DNA from: a virus
Virus record (IMG/VR): IMGVR_UViG_3300027747_004722
Coordinates: 35,016-99,015 of that record
Strand: one strand, 5' to 3'
DNA: 64,000 bases
Positions 24,990-32,555 of this stretch are shown here, piece by piece (the stretch's first letter is position 1; each line of letters starts with the position of its first letter). The notes under the pieces were generated by a model. It was not told the origin of the DNA, searched no databases, and worked only from the letters and a program-made list of their open reading frames with translations. A program made the position numbers and the translations under genes.

Positions 24990-25600
24990 TTCACCCTCCG
25001 GAGCATCGACCAGTCGATCTCCAATTTGCCCTTGAAGCCGAGGTTCTTCTCCACCTGCCAGGTGAAGTACCACCCCCGCGGCAGTTCGTAAAGCCGCCCG
25101 CCAATCACCGCCATATTGTCCAGCTCGGTGGGGTTGGTCTTCGAGCCCTCGGGAGACTCGCTCCACTCCGATCCGTTGTCGTACTTGATGAGCCTGTACG
25201 ACCTGTTGCACTCCAAAGGATAAGTCAGCAGGTAGCCGTCACCGTAAGCATGCTCAAGAGCGTAGGTCCTCGGGTCGTAGTGGTGCACCGGCTGGATGTC
25301 GTAGGTGAACCACAGCATCCCGCTCATCGCTCTTTCTCCATTCAGGTATAGCCTTCCCCCCGACTCTTCGGCGTCCCTCTCGAACGACCTCATGTCGAAA
25401 CCCCTCCAGCACGTGATCCTGTGCGGTTCCTCCACGATTCTGTCGGATACCACCTTGCGCTGCATCTTGGCGAGCCTGTCCTTCAGGTCGCTTTCGTACC
25501 TCCGCCTGTCCTCGGGGTCGTCCATGTCGTATGTGGCCTTGTTGACCGGCCAGCGGTCGGTAACCTCCATGTCATAATCGAGGAACTCCCTGAACTTCAT
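24986..25600 (-). CDS. Second putative ADP-ribosyltransferase-like packaged protein
   Basis: 204 aa with leader MKFREFLDYDME and GGAGG before the ATG. TCWRGFDMRSFERD, MLWFTYDIQ and HAYGDGYLLTYPLE are arranged like the Arg/Ser-Thr/Tyr elements of ADP-ribosyltransferase folds, but catalytic residues are not certain. It is coupled to the preceding ART-like gene (ATGA-type overlap), which supports a related function. Confidence 0.5.
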   Translation of the reverse strand: MKFREFLDYDMEVTDRWPVNKATYDMDDPEDRRRYESDLKDRLAKMQRKVVSDRIVEEPHRITCWRGFDMRSFERDAEESGGRLYLNGERAMSGMLWFTYDIQPVHHYDPRTYALEHAYGDGYLLTYPLECNRSYRLIKYDNGSEWSESPEGSKTNPTELDNMAVIGGRLYELPRGWYFTWQVEKNLGFKGKLEIDWSMLRRVK

Positions 25601-26010
25601 CGCGCCTCCACCCTCTTGAATTCATCCTTGCCCCGCAGGCGCTCGAGGAAGGAGCTCATTCGCTGGAAGGTGAAGACCCTGACCTCGTACTCGCCGCGCC
25701 CGTTCTGGGTCACTGATAGCACCCTGCCGCCCTCCTCCGATATTATCTCGGACACGGCCCGCGGATTCATCCCCCCGGCCGACACGGTTATGCTCCGCGT
25801 CTTCGTCACGGCGACGCCCGCAGACGCGATGGCGATGAAAAGACATGCGACCGACGAGTAGGCCAAAGCCCTCACCCACCCCCTGGGGCGGTCGTCCACT
25901 ATCATCCCCATCTCCACCACCGGCACATAGTCCCCCTGCCCCCGCTCCCTCACGGAGTCCAGGTAGGCGGGGAGATCCTTCAAAGGCATGGGCCTGTCTT
26001 GTCGTTCCAT
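25597..26010 (-). CDS. Single-pass membrane protein
   Basis: 137 aa with one hydrophobic segment (VRALAYSSVACLFIAIASAGVA; about residues 45-66), then a soluble C-domain (AGGMNPRAVSEIISEEGG...). Overlaps the next gene by 4 bases. Unknown function; may anchor at the inner membrane. Confidence 0.55.
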   Translation of the reverse strand: MERQDRPMPLKDLPAYLDSVRERGQGDYVPVVEMGMIVDDRPRGWVRALAYSSVACLFIAIASAGVAVTKTRSITVSAGGMNPRAVSEIISEEGGRVLSVTQNGRGEYEVRVFTFQRMSSFLERLRGKDEFKRVEAR

Positions 26011-26022
26011 ACTCTGTCCTCC

Positions 26023-26256
26023 CTATCGTTTTCGAAAACCCCTCCGCACCGCCACCGCACCGCACGCGAGGCTCAACAGCCCCAAAAGCGGGACCTGGGG
26101 CAGGACGCACAGGAGCCAGACGCCCGCCGCGGCCGACAGAACGCCCAACGCCAAACCCACGCGCCTGAACCCCAGGAAACTCAGCAGCAGCGAAGCGCCC
26201 GCAACCCCCCACACGGAGAGCATCACTACGGCCGCCAACAGAGCTATAGATTCCAT
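26023..26256 (-). CDS. Small membrane protein
   Basis: 77 aa, almost entirely hydrophobic with two to three segments and a basic end (RRGFRKR). No family. Same operon as its neighbours. Confidence 0.55.
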   Translation of the reverse strand: MESIALLAAVVMLSVWGVAGASLLLSFLGFRRVGLALGVLSAAAGVWLLCVLPQVPLLGLLSLACGAVAVRRGFRKR

Positions 26257-26274
26257 GAGCTCCCTCTTGCGGTA

Positions 26275-27585
26275 CTACCGCCCGTTCCTCTTCTGGCCCG
26301 TCGCACCCACAACACCGCCGGCGACGGCCGCGGGAACCGTGTACTTATCGGGCGAGAACTGTGCTTTAGCAGCTGCCAACCTTTTGGCAATTTCTTCAGA
26401 GCCACTGTGTCCGTAATGTTTTAAATCTAATCTAGCACTTAATGGGGTAGGAGAAGACTGAAGCATTGCATTTGTTGCGTCACTTCTGTCTGCATCCCCT
26501 CCAAAAACGCCACCAAGAACTCCAGGTTTATACTCTCCCTGTAAAACTCTTGCGGCATCCCTATATGTGTCTCTCAAATCAGGACTGCTCGGGACGCCCA
26601 CCCTAGTAAGCGACTCCGAACCTCCAGTACTACTTGCGTTTATGGTTCTTCCAATTCCACTGCCTTGGGCATGAAGATCTTTAGGGTCGAGACCACTCGA
26701 TGCTCCCTTATTTTTCAATAATTTATCCGCCATTGAAACTGATTGATCACCGTAAACTTTGTGTCCGTCATCGTTGATGAAATAAGGGTGATTTACTTCT
26801 TGTCCGCCTTTGGAGGTTATTCGATCACCACTTGCCGACTTTCCGTTATCGTCCAGAACTATATTCTGCTTAACCCAGCTAAGAACTTGTGGGTCTATTC
26901 CTTGGTCTTTTATCTTTTCCATTATGAAATCTTTGACCTCATGAGTGATCTTACCTACTCCTGCGCCTATAGCGGCCCCTGCTCCCACGAGAAACAACAT
27001 CCTTGCGACTTCCTTCGGGTTGCCCTTGGCCCACTCTCCTATTTCCTTCGCTCTCTGACCCAAGGCTCCTGCTATCTTGCTGCCGTATCCGGCGACGTTG
27101 CCCGCCACTGACCCAGCAGCCCCACCTATTTTCTCCCCGGCCCAATCCCCCCACGTGTCGGCCTCGACGAAAGCCCTGAATGACTCCAGGGCCGGCTTTG
27201 GTTGGGGAGCCATCGCCTGACCAACCTTGCCGGCGACTTTGGCGCCTGCGTCCCATGTGGCGTCGAACGCCTTGTTCGCGCCCTTCATGAGCGGCTGCTT
27301 CACGAAGTAGAGAAGAGCCGCGAATGGCACCGCCGCCGGCCCGCCAGTTATGCCGGCCGCGACCAGCGCAGTGGCCAAGGGCAGAGGCACGCCCGTCTTC
27401 TGCGACAGAGCCTTGGCCGCCCCTCCGGCCCTAGACAATGCCTGCTTGGCCGCATCCGCATACCTGTCGTAGTTCTGCTCCACGCCCTGACGGGCCTGCT
27501 GGTAGCCCTGTCCGTAGCCCTTCTTGAGACTGTCGAAAAAACCCTCTTCGTACCGCTCCAAAGCCCATTCATTAAAGGTTCGCAT
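26275..27585 (-). CDS. Packaged protein with leader and Gly/Ala-rich amphipathic centre
   Basis: 436 aa beginning MRTFNEWALERYEE, the leader. The centre holds Gly/Ala-rich hydrophobic segments (ALATALVAAGITGGPAAVPFAALLYF; LFLVGAGAAIGAGVGKI), suggesting membrane interaction. A second leader-like ESFRAFVEAD occurs at about residues 130-140. The C-terminal half is encoded by notably AT-richer DNA than its surroundings, indicating mosaic origin. The TATATA box ends 4 nt before the ATG. Confidence 0.65.
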   Translation of the reverse strand: MRTFNEWALERYEEGFFDSLKKGYGQGYQQARQGVEQNYDRYADAAKQALSRAGGAAKALSQKTGVPLPLATALVAAGITGGPAAVPFAALLYFVKQPLMKGANKAFDATWDAGAKVAGKVGQAMAPQPKPALESFRAFVEADTWGDWAGEKIGGAAGSVAGNVAGYGSKIAGALGQRAKEIGEWAKGNPKEVARMLFLVGAGAAIGAGVGKITHEVKDFIMEKIKDQGIDPQVLSWVKQNIVLDDNGKSASGDRITSKGGQEVNHPYFINDDGHKVYGDQSVSMADKLLKNKGASSGLDPKDLHAQGSGIGRTINASSTGGSESLTRVGVPSSPDLRDTYRDAARVLQGEYKPGVLGGVFGGDADRSDATNAMLQSSPTPLSARLDLKHYGHSGSEEIAKRLAAAKAQFSPDKYTVPAAVAGGVVGATGQKRNGR

Positions 27586-27589
27586 GCCA

Positions 27590-27595
27590 TATATA
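27590..27595. promoter_or_regulatory. Bidirectional late-type box TATATA
   Basis: 4 nt from the minus-strand ATG at 27585 (leaderless) and 17 nt from the plus-strand ATG 27613, which has GGAGG. Confidence 0.65.
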
Positions 27596-27612
27596 CACTC
27601 GGAGGACCACTT

Positions 27613-28506
27613 ATGTCATGTAACGGAAGCAACACCCTCGCCATCAACAGGCCCAGCATGAGCGGCATGGCCAGCGCCCAGTGCAACAGCGCCTGCACCG
27701 CCCTCGGACACGCAGACCCCCTCAACAAGGCCCAGCTCGGCCCGAGGAGGCAGAGGGAGAAGGTCAGGGAGCAGATCAAGGACTACTGCCTCCACATGCT
27801 CGGCGCCCCCGTCGTCAAGCTGGAGCTCGACGCCCAGAACCTAGACTTCGCCGTCGACCAGGCCATGAAGGTCTTCGAGGACTACGCCGGCAGGGAGCAC
27901 TTCCAGTACTACGTGTTCGACAGCGTCCCCGGGCAGAGCGTCTACCAGATGCCCCCCGAGGTCGGCGTCGTCAGGAATGTCTTCTACAAGGAGGTCGGCA
28001 ACTACGCATTCCAGGCAAGCGACGTGGGAGGGGCGATACCAATCGAGTACTTCTACGCCTCCGGCAGCTACAGCTCAATCCAAGGAGGACTCATCGACCC
28101 AGTCCATCCCATATGGGGAAAAATGGGGGAGTGGGTTCAGTATCGGCAGTATGAACAAATGTACAGTAGAACGAGTTCTGCACTGGGGGGGTGGGAGTTC
28201 CTCGGTGGGCTGAATTCCATCAAGCTATACCCTGTTCCGTATAGAATACAGAAAGTTATGGTTCACTACCTCCAGAAGAACAAGGACTGGGCGGAAGTCT
28301 CGCAGGCTCTTCAAGAGGGGGCGTTGACATACGCCAAGGAGATTCTCGGGAGGATCAGGAGTAAATACCAGAGCGTACCCGGAGCCCAAGGCGCAGTTGC
28401 GATGGACGGATCCACCCTCATTCAGGAAGCCAGGGAGGACAGACAGAAGTGGTTCGAGGACCTGATCTACAAGTTCGGAGACCTGCCGTTCATCAGTCTT
28501 GACTGA
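27613..28506 (+). CDS. Neck protein, gp13-like
   Basis: 297 aa. The N-terminus is Cys/Ser-rich, then IKDYCLHMLGAPVVKLELDAQNLDFAVDQAMKVFEDYAG matches the start of T4-like neck proteins, followed by beta-stranded segments (LYPVPYRIQKVMVHYLQK). It would sit between portal and tail. GGAGG is close to the ATG. Confidence 0.6.
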   Translation: MSCNGSNTLAINRPSMSGMASAQCNSACTALGHADPLNKAQLGPRRQREKVREQIKDYCLHMLGAPVVKLELDAQNLDFAVDQAMKVFEDYAGREHFQYYVFDSVPGQSVYQMPPEVGVVRNVFYKEVGNYAFQASDVGGAIPIEYFYASGSYSSIQGGLIDPVHPIWGKMGEWVQYRQYEQMYSRTSSALGGWEFLGGLNSIKLYPVPYRIQKVMVHYLQKNKDWAEVSQALQEGALTYAKEILGRIRSKYQSVPGAQGAVAMDGSTLIQEAREDRQKWFEDLIYKFGDLPFISLD

Positions 28507-28532
28507 TTTTGTTGAAATGTTATGATGATTTG

Positions 28533-28922
28533 ATGGAAATCGAAAAGGTCATCAAATCGATATTGGATTGTCTATCCCCCGATCTTCTCAAACCGAGTTA
28601 TCGGGAAGAAAACAAGAAAAATCCAACCTTCGGACATTGCTATGTGGCTTCGGAAGTGCTATTCCATTTAATCGAGGCGGATATTCCCGGAAGATTTTCT
28701 CCATGGATCGGCAAAGATGACCAAGGCATCAATCACTGGTGGCTCGTCGACAACGAGGATGGATCCATAGTCGATCCCACGGCCGACCAATACATTTCCC
28801 AAGGAAAGATTCCGCCGTACGAACACGGAAGGAAGTTTTCCTTTTTGACCAAAAATCCATCCCGGCGCGCCAAGATTGTTATGGAAAGAATCAACCTCGG
28901 TCGCGCTGCCCCTCCCACCTGA
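28533..28922 (+). CDS. Possible papain-like cysteine hydrolase
   Basis: 129 aa (TTG at 28509 also possible). FGHCYVASEVLFHLI, then INHWWLVDNEDG and SIVDPTADQY give a Cys...His...Asp order typical of transglutaminase/papain-like folds. No leader. AT-richer than its neighbours. Target unknown. Confidence 0.5.
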   Translation: MEIEKVIKSILDCLSPDLLKPSYREENKKNPTFGHCYVASEVLFHLIEADIPGRFSPWIGKDDQGINHWWLVDNEDGSIVDPTADQYISQGKIPPYEHGRKFSFLTKNPSRRAKIVMERINLGRAAPPT

Positions 28923-29027
28923 CGGAGTTGCAGTGGGCGAATGAGAGGGGTCTTTCGCGAATCTGGGACTGCGGGAAAGTCCGATGGGAGTACGAGGTCC
29001 AAGCCTCCTAAATTTGCCTTTCACCCA

Positions 29028-29033
29028 TAAATA
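29028..29033 (+). promoter_or_regulatory. Late-type promoter box TAAATA (leadered)
   Basis: ATAAATA 25 nt before ATG 29059, with GAGG between: the leadered class. Confidence 0.6.
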
Positions 29034-29058
29034 CAGGGCGGCACAATCGAGGCTCAAA

Positions 29059-29739
29059 ATGAATTTCAAAAGTTGGTTGGAGAGTTATAAGGACATAGAT
29101 CACGAGAAGGAAAGCGAACGGATCCAGGGCATCAATATGACCGCCAGCCTTCCGTTGTCCGACAGGCCTCCCTTGGATCAGATTGGGGAACTGACGAGGG
29201 GTTTCCATTTGAATACGATCATAGGTCGCATGATGCAGCCGTGGGTCGTTGGTTTGAACTTTGCCCCATTGGATCGCGAGACAGCCGGCATCGATCCTTA
29301 CAAGTGGCGTGTGAGCGACACGGACAAGCGAGGCAATAATGCCTACAAGGCGGCCTACGAATTGTTCAAGCAGGAGATCGCGAACGCAGTTTCTTCTTTG
29401 CCCTTCAAGACCGGCATGAACGTCGTATCGGGCAAGCCCGAGGATGTGCTGGCGAAGTCCAAGGACTTTTTTAGAGCCTACCAAGCAGAGGACAAGGGAC
29501 TGATCGAGTCATTGGAGGCCGCGTGGAAGATATTCGTGGGCGTATTTGGTTTGCGCGGGAGCGAAACTCAAAAGAGGAATTTTCTGAACTTCATGCAGAT
29601 AGTTCAAGAAGAATTCATGACCATAGGCGAGATGTTGCCCACGATGGGCGACGACCCCGGCTCCAGGCGGGTCAACAATTCATTGGTTAAGCGTTTGAAT
29701 GGCGCTATGAAAAAGTTTGAGGCCATAAAGACTATTTGA
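29059..29739 (+). CDS. Putative packaged protein with leader
   Basis: 226 aa starting MNFKSWLESYKD (leader, WLE|S). Helical body without recognised domain, AT-richer than the average gene here. Promoter ATAAATA upstream. Confidence 0.65.
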   Translation: MNFKSWLESYKDIDHEKESERIQGINMTASLPLSDRPPLDQIGELTRGFHLNTIIGRMMQPWVVGLNFAPLDRETAGIDPYKWRVSDTDKRGNNAYKAAYELFKQEIANAVSSLPFKTGMNVVSGKPEDVLAKSKDFFRAYQAEDKGLIESLEAAWKIFVGVFGLRGSETQKRNFLNFMQIVQEEFMTIGEMLPTMGDDPGSRRVNNSLVKRLNGAMKKFEAIKTI

Positions 29740-29765
29740 TCTCGCAAATAGGCACTATTTTATAG

Positions 29766-29868
29766 GGCGCGGGCTTGCACGAGCGGGAGCGGGTGCCGGG
29801 CGGCGACGTCGAGCTAAGCCCGTGTCCGGGCAACCGGACCGTAGGTTCGAATCCTACAGTTTCCGTCA
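29766..29868 (+). tRNA. tRNA-Ser-like element, probably degenerate or split
   Basis: A type II tRNA layout is visible: D stem GCAC/GTGC (29777-29796), anticodon stem CGGGC/GCCCG, variable-arm hairpin GTCCGG-GCAA-CCGGAC (29824-29839), and T arm GTAGG-TTCGAAT-CCTAC (29841-29857), then AGTTTCC-G-TCA. The anticodon loop has 16 nt instead of 7 and ends GCTAA, which would give anticodon GCT (Ser) after removal of about 9 nt. The 5' acceptor strand pairs poorly with the 3' strand. It may be a pseudo-tRNA, an intron-bearing tRNA, or an integration-site relic. Confidence 0.5.
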
Positions 29869-29887
29869 AAAAAACGCTCCACGCCCC

Positions 29888-29893
29888 TAAATA
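29888..29893 (+). promoter_or_regulatory. Leaderless late box TAAATA
   Basis: TAAATA-CGGC-ATG: 4 nt to the start, no ribosome site. Confidence 0.65.
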
Positions 29894-29897
29894 CGGC

Positions 29898-31700
29898 ATG
29901 GAATTCAGGCAGTGGCTCGAAAACGAAGAGCAGGATAACGACGGCAAGTACTGGGTCCGCACCAGCGACCTGGGCGTCATGGATGCCAAGCTCGAGAAGC
30001 TAAACCGAAGGGCGGCCAAGCTCAAGATGCCTCCCGTCACGATGCGCAAACTGAGCAGCAAGGTCGACCGCGAGGTCGGCCCCGATGGCCGCCGGCAGGA
30101 CGTGTCCAAGACGCAGATCGAGCTCGTGGGTGCCGCCCCCAAGCTGAAGGGATGGACATTCATCGCCCGCATAATGCACGGCGAGGGCGGCAACCTGATC
30201 ATGGGCGCCCCGGGCGAAGAGGTCCCGGCCAAGTACAGGACATCCCCGCCCGCGTGCGACCACTGCCGCTCCAACCGAAACAGGAAGGACACGTTCGTGG
30301 TCCGGAGCGACCAAGGCGAGTACAAGCAGGTGGGAACCAACTGCCTGCGCGACTTCCTCGGCACGGAAGACCCCGCGGCCTACGTCCTCTACTTCTCGGA
30401 GCTGAAGTCCTTGATGGACGACATCGAAAGCGACTTCTACGGAGGGGGAGGGAGGGCGTCCAACGAGATTGAGACCCTGAACTTCGTCACGACGACGATC
30501 GCCGTGATCAGGAAGCTGGGCTTCGTCAGCAAGAGGTCCGCCGAAGAGAGGGGCGGCACCACCACCTCAAGCGACGTGTCTAGGTACTACTTCGACGGGT
30601 CCAAGGACGGCAAGAAGTTCCAGGAGGCAATAGACGAGGTCCGCAGGCCTGACGACAGCGACAAGGCGAAGAAGATGATCGACTGGGCCAGGTCGCTCAA
30701 GGACGCCGGGAACGACGACATGGAACAGTACATGTGGAACCTTTCCGTTGCGTCCGAGAAGCTCACGGTCGATCCCAAGACCGCCGGACTGATCGCGAGC
30801 CTGCCCATGGCATACGACAGAGCCAACGGCACCTCGTCCGTCGCGTCGCGCCCCGCCGTGGCCGCACCTCCGACGCCTACCCTCAAGGCCGGCGACAAGT
30901 TCGAGGGCGTCCTGACCGTGGAGAAGGTTCGCTCGTGGGAGAACGACTACGGCGTCACGACGCTGCACATCATGAAGGACGAAGCGGGCCAGACCTACAA
31001 GTGGAAGGCGTCCCGCGAGAGCCTGGACGAGGGATCGAAGGTGAGAATAAAGGGGACGGTCAAGGTCGTCGAACCCGACAAGTACAACGGCAACATTCCG
31101 ACCGTAGAGCTGACGAGGTGCAAGGTCATCAACGTCGTGGTCGACGAAGAGCAAAGCAACTCCGTAGCCCAGAAAGCCGATCTAGAGAAAAGGTGGAAGG
31201 ACATACTGGGAGTGGAGCGAGCGGAGGCCTATGTGACGATGGGGAGAAACAGCTACAGGAGGCTCTCCGACGAGGAGATATCCGACCTCGCAGTCACCGT
31301 GGCGATCAAGATGTTCAAGGAAAGAGGAGGGGATCCCGACCGCCTCTTTGAGGAACTCAAGAACAGAGGGCCGCATGAAATTCGTTACCTGTCCAGCAGC
31401 GCGGACGCGTTCAGCGAAAAGAACCTAGAAACGGCCATGAAATTCATCGACGGCCAGATAAAAACATTTTCGGATCTAATCCCCAAGGCGCAGGCCAACA
31501 AGGAAGCGGAAGGGGTCATAGAGAAGCAGCTTGGCGAATTCAATCAAATCAAGAAGGACATCGTCGATTTCCTCGCCGTTCTCCGATCGAGGCAGGTGTC
31601 CGACTCGCTGGCCGAACTGAAGGAACTGGCGGACAAGCTCTGGTCGATCCACGTCATTGAGAGCCGCACCAAGGGCAGGAGCGTGGAGACGGGCCGCTGA
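29898..31700 (+). CDS. Large packaged protein: leader, zinc-binding domain, OB-like domain
   Basis: 600 aa beginning MEFRQWLENEEQD. Around residues 115-155 is ACDHCRSNRNRKDTF...VGTNCLRDFLG, a Cys4-type zinc site shared with phage/plasmid proteins of unknown function. An OB-fold-like segment follows at about 335-415 (GDKFEGVLTVEKVRSW...GSKVRIKGTVKVVE), then helical C-terminal domains. The combination suggests nucleic-acid binding. Leaderless start. Confidence 0.7.
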   Translation: MEFRQWLENEEQDNDGKYWVRTSDLGVMDAKLEKLNRRAAKLKMPPVTMRKLSSKVDREVGPDGRRQDVSKTQIELVGAAPKLKGWTFIARIMHGEGGNLIMGAPGEEVPAKYRTSPPACDHCRSNRNRKDTFVVRSDQGEYKQVGTNCLRDFLGTEDPAAYVLYFSELKSLMDDIESDFYGGGGRASNEIETLNFVTTTIAVIRKLGFVSKRSAEERGGTTTSSDVSRYYFDGSKDGKKFQEAIDEVRRPDDSDKAKKMIDWARSLKDAGNDDMEQYMWNLSVASEKLTVDPKTAGLIASLPMAYDRANGTSSVASRPAVAAPPTPTLKAGDKFEGVLTVEKVRSWENDYGVTTLHIMKDEAGQTYKWKASRESLDEGSKVRIKGTVKVVEPDKYNGNIPTVELTRCKVINVVVDEEQSNSVAQKADLEKRWKDILGVERAEAYVTMGRNSYRRLSDEEISDLAVTVAIKMFKERGGDPDRLFEELKNRGPHEIRYLSSSADAFSEKNLETAMKFIDGQIKTFSDLIPKAQANKEAEGVIEKQLGEFNQIKKDIVDFLAVLRSRQVSDSLAELKELADKLWSIHVIESRTKGRSVETGR

Positions 31701-31887
31701 TCACCGCCTGGCTCCCACTCTGTCATTCACACAGGCTTTATTCGGATCGGTCCCGCTGCCAATCCGCGCATTCTTGCTTTTTCTAAATATGTGGCCTTGC
31801 TCGCCTGGCCGGTTCGCGCTATACTGAGCGTAAGCCCGCAGAAACGCGGGTCCAAACATTTAACTTCTTAACTAGAAAGGCTGATTT
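31701..31887. other. Intergenic regulatory region
   Basis: No gene. It holds TAAATA (31784-31789), a sigma-70 type promoter (31797-31825), and a short hairpin near CCCGCAGAAACGCGGG in the 5' leader of the next gene. Confidence 0.6.
31797..31825 (+). promoter_or_regulatory. Host sigma-70-type promoter
   Basis: TTGCTC, a 17-bp spacer, then TATACT. The downstream transcript unit is a single gene closed by a strong terminator, so this looks like an early or host-driven cassette. Confidence 0.7.
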
Positions 31888-32493
31888 ATGAGCGACGATA
31901 TTGACCGCCACACGCGGCACAGGATGGACGAAAGGACGGAGGAGGACTTCCGTACCGACATGTTCCAGTTCACCGAGAAGGAGAGGCTCTGGGGAGAGGT
32001 GCTCCAGCAGGAATTCGGGGCCCGACGCAGCCAGTGCTTGGTGGTCGAGAGCGGGGTCGACAACACCGGCTCCGTGATTCAAGGCAGACTCGCCAACTGC
32101 AACCCCGACAAGTTGTATGTGTTCCCGGGTCGAGCGGAGCAGAGGTACGTCGAGATCAAGACTATCCCGGAGGGGCACAACAGGTTCCACACCTTCAAGG
32201 TGTCGGCCCTGAAGGGGTGCCTGCAGTACGGGGCTCTCATCATCGTGCCGAAGCTGGATCACTATTTCATGTACGGCGCCAAGGCGATGGAGTTGATGCT
32301 TGAGCGGTGCGATGTCATACCGTTCTTCGGAGGCAAGCCATGCGTGCAGCCGTCGATGACCTTAATCAGGTGGATGGAGTCGCAGGGGTTGGTCCTCAGG
32401 AAGCGCTGGACGCCTGAGGCCCGCACGCTCATCGAGCGTTACAAGGCGACCCTTTTGGCAGACAGGATCACCAACCGCCGCATAGGTGCATAG
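31888..32493 (+). CDS. Nuclease-like protein in a host-promoter cassette
   Basis: 201 aa. QRYVEIKTIPEGHNRFH suggests the xExK strand of a PD-(D/E)XK fold, with VVESGVDNTG and LQYGALIIVPKL as neighbouring strands; the catalytic Asp is not certain. The sigma-70 promoter and the terminator make this an independent early unit, possibly an anti-host or anti-phage factor. AGAAAGG precedes the ATG. Confidence 0.5.
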   Translation: MSDDIDRHTRHRMDERTEEDFRTDMFQFTEKERLWGEVLQQEFGARRSQCLVVESGVDNTGSVIQGRLANCNPDKLYVFPGRAEQRYVEIKTIPEGHNRFHTFKVSALKGCLQYGALIIVPKLDHYFMYGAKAMELMLERCDVIPFFGGKPCVQPSMTLIRWMESQGLVLRKRWTPEARTLIERYKATLLADRITNRRIGA

Positions 32494-32501
32494 TTTCATG
32501 T

Positions 32502-32538
32502 GGGCCGGCCGGGACAAATTCCCGGCCGGCCCTCTTTT
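32502..32538 (+). terminator. Strong rho-independent terminator
   Basis: A 13-bp GC stem (32502-32514 with 32520-32532, loop CAAAT) followed by TCTTTT. It closes the 31888-32493 cassette. Confidence 0.9.
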
Positions 32539-32555
32539 GAACGAGAGGGACGAGA

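Noticed and set aside
29732-30364. Minus-strand ORF with a VGFEPT-like peptide
   Set aside because: This is the well-known antisense translation of a tRNA T arm; the plus-strand gene and tRNA-like element explain the DNA.
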